Below are positions 45,410 through 54,056 of a stretch of DNA of 64,000 nt, in pieces (the first letter of the stretch is position 1; each line of letters begins with the position of its first letter). The position numbers and the translations under genes were made by a program. Source of the DNA: Niveibacterium umoris (GTDB lineage Bacteria > Pseudomonadota > Gammaproteobacteria > Burkholderiales > Rhodocyclaceae); contig NZ_JACIET010000001.1 in the NCBI RefSeq assembly GCF_014197015.1, forward strand, positions 1,674,001-1,738,000. The letters are read 5' to 3'. The notes under the pieces were generated by a model. The model searched no databases and was not told where the DNA came from. It was given only the letters and a program-made list of their open reading frames with translations.

Positions 45410-47431
45410 ATGCGATGCCCCAAGCGTAAGCGCCTATTCGACGTCTTCGTGCACAGCCTTGCCACCGCACTGCTGTGCGCCCTGTGCTGCGCGTCGCCGG
45501 CGCGTAGCGCCGCGCTTTCGGCTGAATTCGCGAAACAGATCGACGAGATCGAACTGCAGGCGCGCGGTGATGCAAAGCTTGCATTGGCGCGCGTAGAAGG
45601 CCTCTTGAAGTCTGCAAGAACGTCAGACGAGACGCTGGCGCTGTTGACCCTCAAGGGTCTTTTCTTGGCCGATTCGGATCGGCCGGAAGAAGCGCGAGAG
45701 GTTGCCACAGAACTCGACCGGCAATCGTCGCCGGAGGCCAAGGCCGCGTCATTGACGGTGCGAGCGCAGGTCCAGGGCCTCAAAGGCGATCTTGGCCGCG
45801 CGCTTGAGTTTGCAAAGCAGGCAGCGGAGTCGCTACCGCGCGATGCCGATGTGCGACAGCACTATCGCATCGAGATGATTCGTGGCAGCCAACTGCTGGA
45901 AAACGGCCGCTTGCCTGAGGCGCTTTCCGCCTACCAGGCCGCACTTGAAGGTGCCGAATCCATCCAGAGCACCTTTCGTATCCAACGCGCACACGACAGC
46001 ATGGCGTCGCTTTTCGTAGACGCCCATGAACTCGACAAGGCGACCGAAGCCAACAACACCGCCATGGCGCTTGCCGAACGCCTGGGAGACCCCGCAATCC
46101 TCGCGCAGGCCTGGAATACGCGCGCCTACATCGCCTCGGCGCAACAGAACCGTGCTCTGGAATTGCAGGCTTCGCAGAAGGCGATCGCCTACGCGCGCAA
46201 GACGGCGTCTGACAGCCTGCTCTCCGGCATGCTGATGAACTTGGGCGACACCTTTCTCAAGGCGGGGCGTTATGCCGACGCACTGCGCTACAGCGATGAA
46301 GCGGTGGCCATCACCCGCCGGATTTCAGACCCGCACGGGCTCGCAATTGCGCTCGCCAACGCAGGACAAGCGGAAATCCGGCTCGGGCGTGTCGATGCCG
46401 GCAAGGCGCACATGGAAGAAGCCATCGCTGCGACGCAGAAACTCGACCACAGAAGTCAGCACGCCACCTTGCTCAGCGAATACGGGGAAGCGCTTGAGGC
46501 CGCCGGTGACTATAAGGGCGCCATCAACGCATACCACCGTGAGCGTCGGGCGTCGCGCGAAATCGCCGAGTTGAGCCGCAAGGATGTGCTGCTGGAGGTG
46601 GACGCGCGTTACCAGTCTGACCGCAAGCAACGCGAGATCGAACTGCTCAACCGGAACAACGCCCTCAAGGATGCGCAACTTCACAATCGCGAATTGCAGC
46701 AACGCGTGTGGTTCCTGGCGGCGGCTCTGCTGCTCAGCGGTTTGCTGTCGATTGGCTTGCTCTATCGCCGGGTGCGCGACGCCAACCTGAAACTTGCCGA
46801 GAGCAATCGCCTGCTCAAGGTGCGCAGCGAACGCGACCCACTGACGGGGCTGTTCAACCGCCGCTATTTCCACGAAGCGATGCGCGCGCGCGGCGCGAAC
46901 AACGCATTCGCCGGTGGCCTGATCCTGCTCGACATCGACCACTTCAAGCGGATCAACGACACCCACGGCCACGCAGCCGGCGACGCGGTAATCACGGTTG
47001 TCGCGCAACGACTGATCGACACCATGCGCGACAGCGATCTGGTGGTTCGGTGGGGCGGCGAGGAGTTCCTGATCGCGGTGAGCCCGATGCCGCTTGAACA
47101 GTTCGATCGACTCGCCGAGCGATTGCTGAGGGCAATCGGGCACGCACCGGTGCCGCACGGCGACCTATCTATACCGATCACGATCTCGATCGGCTACGCG
47201 AGTTTCCCGCTGGCCCCCAGCGGCCTCGCGCTGGAGTGGGAACGAGGCATCAACCAGGTTGACATGGCGCTCTATGTCGCCAAGGCACAAGGCCGCAATC
47301 GCGCCTGTGGCATCCGGGCAGTGCAGGCGGCGGACAAGGATGCGCTCGACGAGATCGAGCACAACTTCGAAAACGCCTGGCGCGACGGCCGCGTCACGCT
47401 GAACCTTATCTCGGGCCCTTCGCCGCCCTGA
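45410..47431 (+). CDS. TPR-sensor diguanylate cyclase 2 (paralogue of the preceding gene)
   Basis: Protein of 673 residues with the same plan as its upstream neighbour: signal/TM (about 10-32), TPR-like repeats (about 40-385), coiled coil with SDRKQREIELLNRNNALKDA, TM helix (about 434-453) and GGDEF. The active site is RWGGEEF (549-553), with DPLTGLFNRRYFHEAM, LDIDHFKRINDTHGH and an I-site RDSD. ATG 45410 was preferred to TTG 45404. The linker and GGDEF parts are much closer between the two than the TPR parts, implying duplication followed by sensor divergence. It ends 13 bases from convergent yaeQ. Confidence 0.93.
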   Translation: MRCPKRKRLFDVFVHSLATALLCALCCASPARSAALSAEFAKQIDEIELQARGDAKLALARVEGLLKSARTSDETLALLTLKGLFLADSDRPEEAREVATELDRQSSPEAKAASLTVRAQVQGLKGDLGRALEFAKQAAESLPRDADVRQHYRIEMIRGSQLLENGRLPEALSAYQAALEGAESIQSTFRIQRAHDSMASLFVDAHELDKATEANNTAMALAERLGDPAILAQAWNTRAYIASAQQNRALELQASQKAIAYARKTASDSLLSGMLMNLGDTFLKAGRYADALRYSDEAVAITRRISDPHGLAIALANAGQAEIRLGRVDAGKAHMEEAIAATQKLDHRSQHATLLSEYGEALEAAGDYKGAINAYHRERRASREIAELSRKDVLLEVDARYQSDRKQREIELLNRNNALKDAQLHNRELQQRVWFLAAALLLSGLLSIGLLYRRVRDANLKLAESNRLLKVRSERDPLTGLFNRRYFHEAMRARGANNAFAGGLILLDIDHFKRINDTHGHAAGDAVITVVAQRLIDTMRDSDLVVRWGGEEFLIAVSPMPLEQFDRLAERLLRAIGHAPVPHGDLSIPITISIGYASFPLAPSGLALEWERGINQVDMALYVAKAQGRNRACGIRAVQAADKDALDEIEHNFENAWRDGRVTLNLISGPSPP

Positions 47432-47444
47432 TCGGCGCGGCGGG

Positions 47445-47981
47445 TCAGTCCAGGCGCAGCGGCACCACATGCGCGCTGCGCTCGCCATCCGACAGCCAGA
47501 ATTCGCCGTCCTGAACGCTGCACTGGATCTGCATTGTGCGGACCGCCATCGCCGTCAGCGCTTCGGCCGCCTCATCGGTAACACGTAGCACCGTCAGGCT
47601 CGGCAGCTTGAGGCAGGCGGCGCGATTCTTCTGCCACCAGACGTCGACTGCGCGCCCCCCGTAGGTGATCAAGGTTACCCGCGCCGACTTCCCGCTTGCC
47701 TGCCGCAAGCGGCGTTCGTCAGGCAATCCAAGCTCGATCCAGTGCTCGATCGCACCTGTCAGATCCTTCTCCCACAGATCCGGCTCGTCGTCTGACGACA
47801 AACCCTTGCAGAAAATCAGCGCCTCGTTCGCAAACATCGCAAACGCAAACAGGCGGATCATCAGACGTTCATCGGTTTCCGAAGGATGGCGAGCCAGCGT
47901 CAGGGCATGGTTCGCGTAATAGCCGCGATCCATGTCGGAGATCTGCAAGTCTGCCTTGAAGATTGTCGATTTCAGCGCCAT
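47445..47981 (-). CDS. yaeQ: YaeQ-family protein
   Basis: Protein of 178 residues of the YaeQ family, which has a PD-(D/E)XK-like fold and no settled function. It begins MALKSTIFKADLQISDMDRGYYA and contains HALTLARHPSETDERLMIRLFAFA, ALIFCKGLSSDDEPDLW (the acidic site), DLTGAIEHWIELGLPDERRLR and the basic VTLITYGGRAVDVWW. It follows rdgC by 5 bases on the same strand and is probably co-transcribed with it. Confidence 0.95.
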   Translation of the reverse strand: MALKSTIFKADLQISDMDRGYYANHALTLARHPSETDERLMIRLFAFAMFANEALIFCKGLSSDDEPDLWEKDLTGAIEHWIELGLPDERRLRQASGKSARVTLITYGGRAVDVWWQKNRAACLKLPSLTVLRVTDEAAEALTAMAVRTMQIQCSVQDGEFWLSDGERSAHVVPLRLD

Positions 47982-47986
47982 CGCGA

Positions 47987-48889
47987 TCAGACAATCTGGC
48001 GTTCGCCGCCAAGCGCTTCGATGACGCAGGGAATGAAGCGGGCGAGTTCGGCAGACATCAGCGCAAAGTCGGCCTCGAATTGAGGATCGCCCTCGGCCGC
48101 CGCCTTCTCCGCCTGCTCCTGAATGATGTCGAGGAAGGCCAAACGTTTGATCTCAAGCCGCTCCGTCAGCACGAACGAGATGCGATCGTCGAAGGTCAGC
48201 GCCAGCCGCGTCGGCACCTTGCCCGCCGCGAGGTGATTGGGAATTTCATCCCCTTCCAGCGGGTGACGGACATACCGCACGGCGGCCTTCTCGTCGGTGA
48301 TCGCGCGCAGTTCGCAATCGCGGTCGATCGTGAAGTTCGCCGGCGCCTCGCCTGATGCCAGCCAATCGGCCATCGCCGACTGCGGAGAAACCTCTGTATC
48401 GAGCAGCTTCAGAGGCAAGTCATCGAGCGTGTCGTGCAGCAGTTCCACAACCTCGTCAGCCTTCGCCGCACTAGACGCATCCACCACCAGCCAGCCGTTC
48501 TGCGGATCGATCCACACATAAGTCGTGCGACGGCGCGTGAAGGCGCGCGGCAACAGTTCCTGCGTCACCGCCTCCTTGATTTCCTTCATCTGCTTGCGGC
48601 CCGGCTTGAACCCCTGCTGCGCCTCGAGTTCCTCGGCCTTGTCCTGCGCCACCTGATTGACCACCGAAGCAGGCAACAGGCGCTGCTCCGTACGCATCGC
48701 AAGCAGCCATTGCCCGCCCACCGACAGCGTCATGACATCGGAGCCGGTCGGCGACGCCCACCCGCGACTAGACATATCCTGCGACCCACAGCGAACAAAG
48801 GGCTTTGCCGCGAGTTTGTCTTCAAGCGACGAAAGGTCAATCGCCCAAGGCGTGGGCAGGCGGTAAAGCTGGAGATTCTTGAACCACAT
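47987..48889 (-). CDS. rdgC: Recombination-associated protein RdgC
   Basis: Ring-shaped DNA-binding protein that modulates RecA. The 300-residue protein begins MWFKNLQLYRLPTPWAIDLSSLE. It has RCGSQDMSSRGWASPTG, QDKAEELEAQQGFKPGRKQMKEIKEAV, LLPRAFTRRRTTYVWID and a typical acidic/helical C-terminal half. Length and all blocks match the family. It is the first gene of an rdgC-yaeQ unit; upstream (48890-48977) lies the border of the polysaccharide locus. Confidence 0.97.
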   Translation of the reverse strand: MWFKNLQLYRLPTPWAIDLSSLEDKLAAKPFVRCGSQDMSSRGWASPTGSDVMTLSVGGQWLLAMRTEQRLLPASVVNQVAQDKAEELEAQQGFKPGRKQMKEIKEAVTQELLPRAFTRRRTTYVWIDPQNGWLVVDASSAAKADEVVELLHDTLDDLPLKLLDTEVSPQSAMADWLASGEAPANFTIDRDCELRAITDEKAAVRYVRHPLEGDEIPNHLAAGKVPTRLALTFDDRISFVLTERLEIKRLAFLDIIQEQAEKAAAEGDPQFEADFALMSAELARFIPCVIEALGGERQIV

Positions 48890-48977
48890 GGAAGTGTCCG
48901 TATTCGCAAGGCCGGCAATTGTACCGGGACGCAGCCCCGAAACCGGCCAAACGTCGCTGGAGCCGTCCTGAGTGGAA

Positions 48978-49541
48978 TCAGTGGCTCACGCCGTGAGCAG
49001 TAATCACGCGCCACGCCGTCAGAAACAGTATCTTCAGATCGAATGTGAAGGACCGGCGCCGTAGATACTCAACATCAAATGCCACCTTTTCTCCGATGGG
49101 CAGTTCATCACGGCCATTGATCTGAGCCCACCCAGTAATGCCGGGGCGCAACTGATCCACACCGTTTTCTCTGCGCAGTTCAATCAGATCACGTTGATTG
49201 AACAACGCGGGGCGCGGTCCAACCAGACTCATATCGCCGACCAAGACGCTGTAGAGTTGCGGCAGTTCATCAAGACTGCTCCGCCGAAGCTGTCTCCCGA
49301 GACGCGTGAGATAACGATCCGGGTCCTCCAGCAGGTGTGTTGCGACGACCGGCGTATCGGTCCGCATCGATCGAAACTTTGGCATGAGGAAGATACGTCC
49401 CCGCCGCCCCACCCGCTTGGACCAATACAGTGCAGGACCCGATGACTCAAGTCTTACCGCCAGCGCTATCAGAAACAACGGCAGACACAGAAGCAGGATC
49501 GCCCCGCTTGAAACGATTAGATCGAAGAATCTTTTAAGCAC
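48978..49541 (-). CDS. Initiating sugar-1-phosphate transferase (polyprenyl-phosphate, monotopic)
   Basis: Transfers a sugar phosphate to undecaprenyl phosphate to begin a surface glycan. The 187-residue protein is the short (PglC/WcaJ core) form: a membrane re-entrant helix at 1-28, a basic patch, FRSMRTDTP, LRRSSLDELPQLYSVLVGDMSLVGPRPAL with the catalytic Asp-Glu pair, and GITGWAQINGRD. The start is probably GTG 49541 (LKRFFDLIVSS...), as relatives begin MLKRLFD; TTG 49550 is an alternative and neither has a strong Shine-Dalgarno. The region is less GC-rich than its flanks. It is separated from the dehydratase it would serve by a 5-kb segment. Confidence 0.9.
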   Translation of the reverse strand: MLKRFFDLIVSSGAILLLCLPLFLIALAVRLESSGPALYWSKRVGRRGRIFLMPKFRSMRTDTPVVATHLLEDPDRYLTRLGRQLRRSSLDELPQLYSVLVGDMSLVGPRPALFNQRDLIELRRENGVDQLRPGITGWAQINGRDELPIGEKVAFDVEYLRRRSFTFDLKILFLTAWRVITAHGVSH

Positions 49542-49821
49542 TTGAGCCAATAATCAAGGCACCGCTCCAGCGATCAGAACGCATCCCGCCGCACGGTGTT
49601 GGAGCCGATCAGAAATTCACCGACTTCGGCTCGGTCAGGTCGATGGTCATTCAGCCACGGCAGCGAGGCTGACGACCAAAGTGTCGCCGACCTTTGCGAG
49701 AGTTTCCAGTGTCAAGTCACAAGTAACGGCGATGCAGTGCCCGCTCATCGTCCTGCTGCCATCCAGAGAGCCGGAAGCTCCACCCCCAGAGCAACGGATC
49801 AAATTGATGACTTGCTGATCC

Positions 49822-50604
49822 CTATATCACCGCCTTGCACCCAGCTACCACAAGGACAATCGCCAGCGCGATCTGCAGCTTTCGCGCTGACACCCGGTGT
49901 GCCAGCAGGCTACCCGCCGTGATCGCCGGTATCGAACCGGCAAGCATCGAGAACAGCATGCCAGCGTCGACCAACCCGCTCAGCAGATATCCGAGCCCGG
50001 CCACCATGGCCAACGGAATCGCGTGGACGATGTCGGTCGCGACAAGCCGATGCGGCGTCATCCGCAAAGGATATAGGTACAGCAGCGCCACGCTGCCCAG
50101 CGCACCGGCGCCCACCGAAGTAAGCGCGACACAGAGCCCGATGACCGCGCCAGCCAGAATCGTCATCGCAGGCTGCCACCGGAGGAATGACGCTGGATGC
50201 GCCAGCCGCCGGGTTCGTGCACGACGCTGAAGCATCGGAGCAAGGAACAAGCCCAGCGCAGTCAGGATTACGGCAACACCGATTGCGTGGGAGAGCCAGT
50301 CCTGCCTCGCGAAACGGATCCCGAAACCGAGCAGCGCGACCACGGCAAGCGCAACCGGAAGACTGCCGGTCCACAGTCGTTTGGCCACTTGCCAGTCGAC
50401 GCTGCCCGCCCGGCAATGAATACGTGCGCCGACAAGTTTCGTCAGCGCCGCGAACCACAGGTCCGTGGCAACTGCGGTCGGGGGCGACACGCCGAAGACG
50501 AGCAGCAGGATCGGTGTCATCAGCGCGCCGCCGCCGACCCCGGTGAGACCGACAACAAAGCCTGTCAGCGCGCCGGCCAAGGCATATGAGGGATCGAAAA
50601 TCAT
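49822..50604 (-). CDS. TauE/SafE-family sulfite/sulfonate exporter-like membrane protein
   Basis: Inner-membrane protein of 260 residues with about eight helices in two repeats. The family repeat motifs are GALTGFVVGLTGVGGGALMTPILLL and IGLCVALTSVGAGALGSVALLYLYP. The conserved ATDL and VATDIVHAIPLAM tracts are present. The family exports sulfite, sulfoacetate or other organosulfur anions. It diverges from the CysD-like/CysNC-like operon across 139 bases, which makes a sulfur-related role likely. In 49551-49821, next to its end, no convincing gene was found. Confidence 0.9.
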   Translation of the reverse strand: MIFDPSYALAGALTGFVVGLTGVGGGALMTPILLLVFGVSPPTAVATDLWFAALTKLVGARIHCRAGSVDWQVAKRLWTGSLPVALAVVALLGFGIRFARQDWLSHAIGVAVILTALGLFLAPMLQRRARTRRLAHPASFLRWQPAMTILAGAVIGLCVALTSVGAGALGSVALLYLYPLRMTPHRLVATDIVHAIPLAMVAGLGYLLSGLVDAGMLFSMLAGSIPAITAGSLLAHRVSARKLQIALAIVLVVAGCKAVI

Positions 50605-50657
50605 CGGGCAGTCCGGGCTCCCATCGTCGCAGTTTGCATTTCATGCATGATTCTGAA

Positions 50658-50686
50658 TTGACGTTTTATACTAACAACGAAACAAT
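50658..50686 (+). promoter_or_regulatory. Probable sigma-70 promoter of the CysD-like operon
   Basis: TTGACG (50658-50663) and AACAAT (50681-50686) are spaced by 17 bases in an AT-rich patch (50640-50720) unlike the surrounding GC-rich DNA. The ATG of the CysD-like gene lies 57 bases downstream with GGAG about 10 bases before it. A divergent promoter for the TauE gene must lie in the same gap. Confidence 0.55.
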
Positions 50687-50743
50687 GAGCACACAAAGCG
50701 GATTTTTCGCAAACCACGACATCAAATTGGAGTTGTCGGGCCG

Positions 50744-52138
50744 ATGGAATTCAGAGACGACGGACTATGGGACACGCAACGCGCCTTCACACAGCTGAAA
50801 GCGCAAGGGCGTGCCGGGACAAAGCGAACTGCAGAACGGCTGCTGCACAGCATGGGCCTTCTGCCCGCCGCGCTGTCACCGGAGGTCTTGCGGGACGAAC
50901 ACAACCGCCCTCTTAATCGGCTTGTGCTGCAGTGGGCACTGGACCGGGCCCGGCGTCGCCGCGAGCGGGTCATCTTCCTGCAGAGTCACCCCCTGCCGGA
51001 TGGCACACCATGTCTGCACGCGAACGATGCACGCGGGGGACGCTTCTGGTTCCCGGTCAACGGGGGTGTCACGGCGGACGCAATCGACCTTGCCTTGCGA
51101 GCACTCGAGCTGCGTCTTGGCAACGCGATTGCAGTGTTCCCGCACGGCCCTGTGACTGCGACGTTGCGCCTGCCGCTGGCACACACCGAGCCTTTGATGG
51201 CCTACCTGCCGGACTTCGATATCGCCGTCGGACAGCGCCCGAAGAGCGAAGATCTGCCACCGGACCTCAAGCGTCTCGAGGACGAGGGCATCCATCTCAT
51301 CCGCGAGCTTCTCGCGAGCGGCGGGCAACCGGCGCTGCTGCATTCGGCGGGCAAGGAGAGTGCAGTGCTGCTGCACCTGCTGCGCAAGGCGTGCCACCCA
51401 GCCCCCCCGGCGACACCACTCCTGCACATCGGGAGCCCTCTGGCCCAGCCAGAAGCGTCGCTATTTCTTGAGCGCGTGGCGATGCGTTTCGGCGTTGCGC
51501 TGCAGACGTACCGGCCTCCGGCTACTGACGCGCTCGCATTCCGCCCGAGGCTCTTCGGAACCTCCCGGCATGGCACTCCGGAAACCATCGAGTCCCTGCG
51601 ACTGGCGCTGGAGCACTTTGGCTTCGATGTATTGCTCGATGGATGCCGGCGCGACGAACTCTCGACGCGTGCAGGACTGCCCGTCGTGTCGATGCTGACG
51701 CGTGAATTGCAACCGGTCGCCACGGGGCAGACGCGAGCGCTCTGGGAGCTCTACAACACACTGCGCAACGGGGGCGAACTCCTCAGGGCATCACCGCTGT
51801 CGAACTGGACCGAGACCGACATCTGGCGCTACATCGGCATCGAGCGCATCCCGGTGATGCCCCTGTACTTCGCAAAACCGCGACCGGTGGTAAAGCGCGG
51901 GACTGCGCTGCTGCTGATCGACCGCGATGACTTCCCGCTCCTTCCAGCGGAGCAGATCGAGGTCCGTTCGGTGCGCGCGGTGACGCTTGGAGGCCTGCCA
52001 CAGGCGGGATTGATCGAATCACAGGCGCGATCGATTCCGGAGATTCTGCTCGAACTCCCGGTCATGTCGTCGCCCGCACTGACCTGGCCGGCCCGCCCGG
52101 TTATCGACCAATTCCACAACGAGGGCATTGCACGATGA
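50744..52138 (+). CDS. Diverged CysD-like protein (ATP sulfurylase small subunit) with unknown N-terminal domain
   Basis: Protein of 464 residues; normal CysD has about 300. Residues 175-464 follow CysD: EGIHLIRELL, PP-loop LLHSAGKESAVLLHLLRKA (201-207; CysD has SIGKDSS), DGCRRDELSTRAG, and SPLSNWTETDIWRYIGIERIPVMPLYFAKPRPVV. The CysD tract HVDTGWKF is replaced by HIGSPLAQ, and the NPEG loop is missing, so normal sulfate adenylylation is doubtful. Residues 1-173 (with SMGLLPAALSPEVLRDEHNRPLNRL and GRFWFPVNGGVTADAIDLAL) match nothing I recognise. It overlaps the next gene by 4 bases (ATGA). In rhizobia, NodP/NodQ are analogous paralogues serving glycan sulfation. Confidence 0.8.
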   Translation: MEFRDDGLWDTQRAFTQLKAQGRAGTKRTAERLLHSMGLLPAALSPEVLRDEHNRPLNRLVLQWALDRARRRRERVIFLQSHPLPDGTPCLHANDARGGRFWFPVNGGVTADAIDLALRALELRLGNAIAVFPHGPVTATLRLPLAHTEPLMAYLPDFDIAVGQRPKSEDLPPDLKRLEDEGIHLIRELLASGGQPALLHSAGKESAVLLHLLRKACHPAPPATPLLHIGSPLAQPEASLFLERVAMRFGVALQTYRPPATDALAFRPRLFGTSRHGTPETIESLRLALEHFGFDVLLDGCRRDELSTRAGLPVVSMLTRELQPVATGQTRALWELYNTLRNGGELLRASPLSNWTETDIWRYIGIERIPVMPLYFAKPRPVVKRGTALLLIDRDDFPLLPAEQIEVRSVRAVTLGGLPQAGLIESQARSIPEILLELPVMSSPALTWPARPVIDQFHNEGIAR

Positions 52139-54033
52139 GTACCACAGTCTGGGCCCCACGCGACTCCGGTGCGCGGCAACCGTCGCCAGCTCACGATGCC
52201 TCACCGCTGCGGCTGGTTATTTGCGGCAGCGAGCATTCAGGAAAGAGTGCTCTTGTCGCCAGAATGAAGCTGGAGCTGAGTCAGCTCGGTTGCGCGTTGG
52301 AAACATCACCGATTCAAAGGAGTCGCCGTCCGGCAGCCCGCGAGGAGCCGCTTGCACCTGAGTCGCGCTTAGAAAGCCCGCCCAGCGGCATAGAACACGG
52401 CGAAGTTCACGCGAGTTCCCACTGGACACTATTCACCCGGAAGCGCCGCATGCAGATAGATGATGTCTCCGGCGACCCGAAAGGTTTCAGTCGACTCATC
52501 AGTTGCGCAACACAGGCGCAGGCAGCACTGCTCGTTGTGGACACCCGCCTTGGACTGGATTCGCAGGCCAGACGGCACGCCAGGCTCGCGGCAATGTTGG
52601 GAATCCGCAGCCTGCTCGTTGCCGCCAACAAGGTGGATACTGCGACGTCGGCGGCACTCGACTTCAAGACAATCGATGAGGCCGCGCAGGCGCTAGCAGC
52701 CCAGCATGGCCTTGAGCTTGCGGGAGTCATTCCTGTGAGCGCTGTCCGCGGCGACAACGTTGGCAGCAGATCCCCCAAGACACCTTGGTACACGGGCCCA
52801 AGCCTGCTGGCCAGCTTGGACAACATCGCCGACGATGAGGCATCGACTGAGCGCCTGCTCTTCCCGGTCCAGCGGGTTAGGCAGCACGGCCGGTTTGCCA
52901 ACGATTGCGCGGGTTCGGTCATCAGCGGCGTTGCCCGGGTTGGCGATGTGCTGCGCGTTGCCCGCACCGGACAGACCGCGCGCCTGAACGAGATTACCAC
53001 CGCCGACGGCACGCTGGAGATTGCCGCCAAAGGCTCGGCAATCACGATCCGTCTCGAGCGCGACCTCGACCTGGTCAGAGGCGATGTACTGTCGCATGCC
53101 GATCAGCCGATCGAGCTCACCGACCAGTTCGAGGCGAGCCTCGTGTGGCTGAGCGATGAGGCAGGCCATGCAGGGCGCACTTACGACCTGCTCTCCGGCA
53201 CCCAGTGTACCAAGGCAAGCCTGACGAAGCTGAAGCATCGGCTCGATCCCGACACCGATGTGCGGCAGGCGGTACGCAGCCTTTCCGCAGGTGATTTGGC
53301 CGTGTGCACGGTTGCCACGAACGCTCCGATCGCGTTCGATTCGTTCGACAACACACCGTCGCTCGGTCGCTTCATGCTTGTCGACCGATACACGCGGACG
53401 ACCGTTGCGGCAGGGCTGATCCGGCACAGCCTGCGCCGCGCCCGCAATGTGCACCGGCAGTCACTATCGATCCAGCGCGCTGACCGGGAACGCCTGAACG
53501 GCCATCCTGCGAACGTAATCTGGCTGACCGGCCTCTCCGGTTCCGGCAAATCAACCATTGCGAACGCGCTTGAATCGGCGCTCTACGGGCAGGGGCGACA
53601 TACCTACATCCTCGACGGCGACAACATTCGGCAGGGACTCAACAAGGATCTTGGGTTTACCGATGCCGACCGCGTAGAGAACATCCGGCGTGTGGCGGAG
53701 GTCGCGAACCTGATGGCGGACGCGGGCCTGATCGTGATCACCGCGTTCATCTCCCCGTTCCGGCAGGAGCGCGACATGGCCCGCACCCTGATCGGTGCTG
53801 AACGCTTCCGCGAGATCCACCTGAGCACGCCGCTCGAGGTCTGCGAAACGCGCGACCCGAAGGGGCTCTATCGCAAGGCAAGGGACGGGAGCATTCCGAA
53901 CATGACAGGCATCAGCAGCCCTTATGAGCCGCCTGTAGCACCTGACCTGCGTATCGACACATCACAGAGCAGCGTCGATCAGGCGGTCCGGATGATCCTC
54001 TCCCAACTTGGCCCGACAGGCGGTCGACGCTAA
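52135..54033 (+). CDS. CysN/CysC-like fusion: decayed ATP-sulfurylase GTPase plus intact APS kinase
   Basis: Protein of 632 residues. The N-terminal part follows CysN. P-loop GSEHSGKS (31-38), NKVD (165-168), the SAVRGDNVGS tract and TPWYTGPSLLASLDNI are kept, followed by the beta-barrel domains with RLLFPVQRVRQ and GRFMLVDRYT. The stretch 55-100 that should carry the EREQGIT switch I is replaced by low-complexity sequence, and DTPGHE has become DVSGDP, losing the catalytic histidine. The C-terminal part (about 440-632) is a complete APS kinase: GLSGSGKST (466-474), LDGDNIRQGLNKDLGF and FISPFRQERD. The likely product is PAPS if APS is supplied. It is translationally coupled to the CysD-like gene. 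Confidence 0.85.
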   Translation: MSTTVWAPRDSGARQPSPAHDASPLRLVICGSEHSGKSALVARMKLELSQLGCALETSPIQRSRRPAAREEPLAPESRLESPPSGIEHGEVHASSHWTLFTRKRRMQIDDVSGDPKGFSRLISCATQAQAALLVVDTRLGLDSQARRHARLAAMLGIRSLLVAANKVDTATSAALDFKTIDEAAQALAAQHGLELAGVIPVSAVRGDNVGSRSPKTPWYTGPSLLASLDNIADDEASTERLLFPVQRVRQHGRFANDCAGSVISGVARVGDVLRVARTGQTARLNEITTADGTLEIAAKGSAITIRLERDLDLVRGDVLSHADQPIELTDQFEASLVWLSDEAGHAGRTYDLLSGTQCTKASLTKLKHRLDPDTDVRQAVRSLSAGDLAVCTVATNAPIAFDSFDNTPSLGRFMLVDRYTRTTVAAGLIRHSLRRARNVHRQSLSIQRADRERLNGHPANVIWLTGLSGSGKSTIANALESALYGQGRHTYILDGDNIRQGLNKDLGFTDADRVENIRRVAEVANLMADAGLIVITAFISPFRQERDMARTLIGAERFREIHLSTPLEVCETRDPKGLYRKARDGSIPNMTGISSPYEPPVAPDLRIDTSQSSVDQAVRMILSQLGPTGGRR

Positions 54034-54056
54034 GCACTCTCTAGTCCCAGCCGCTC

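Noticed and set aside
49551-49821. Possible gene remnant beside the sugar transferase
   Set aside because: Only short frames (about 33 and 13 codons on the minus strand) with no recognised similarity; treated as intergenic.
50685-50798. Short upstream frame starting ATGAGCACACAAAGC before the CysD-like gene
   Set aside because: It overlaps the CysD-like start in another frame and has no good ribosome site; a leader peptide cannot be supported.
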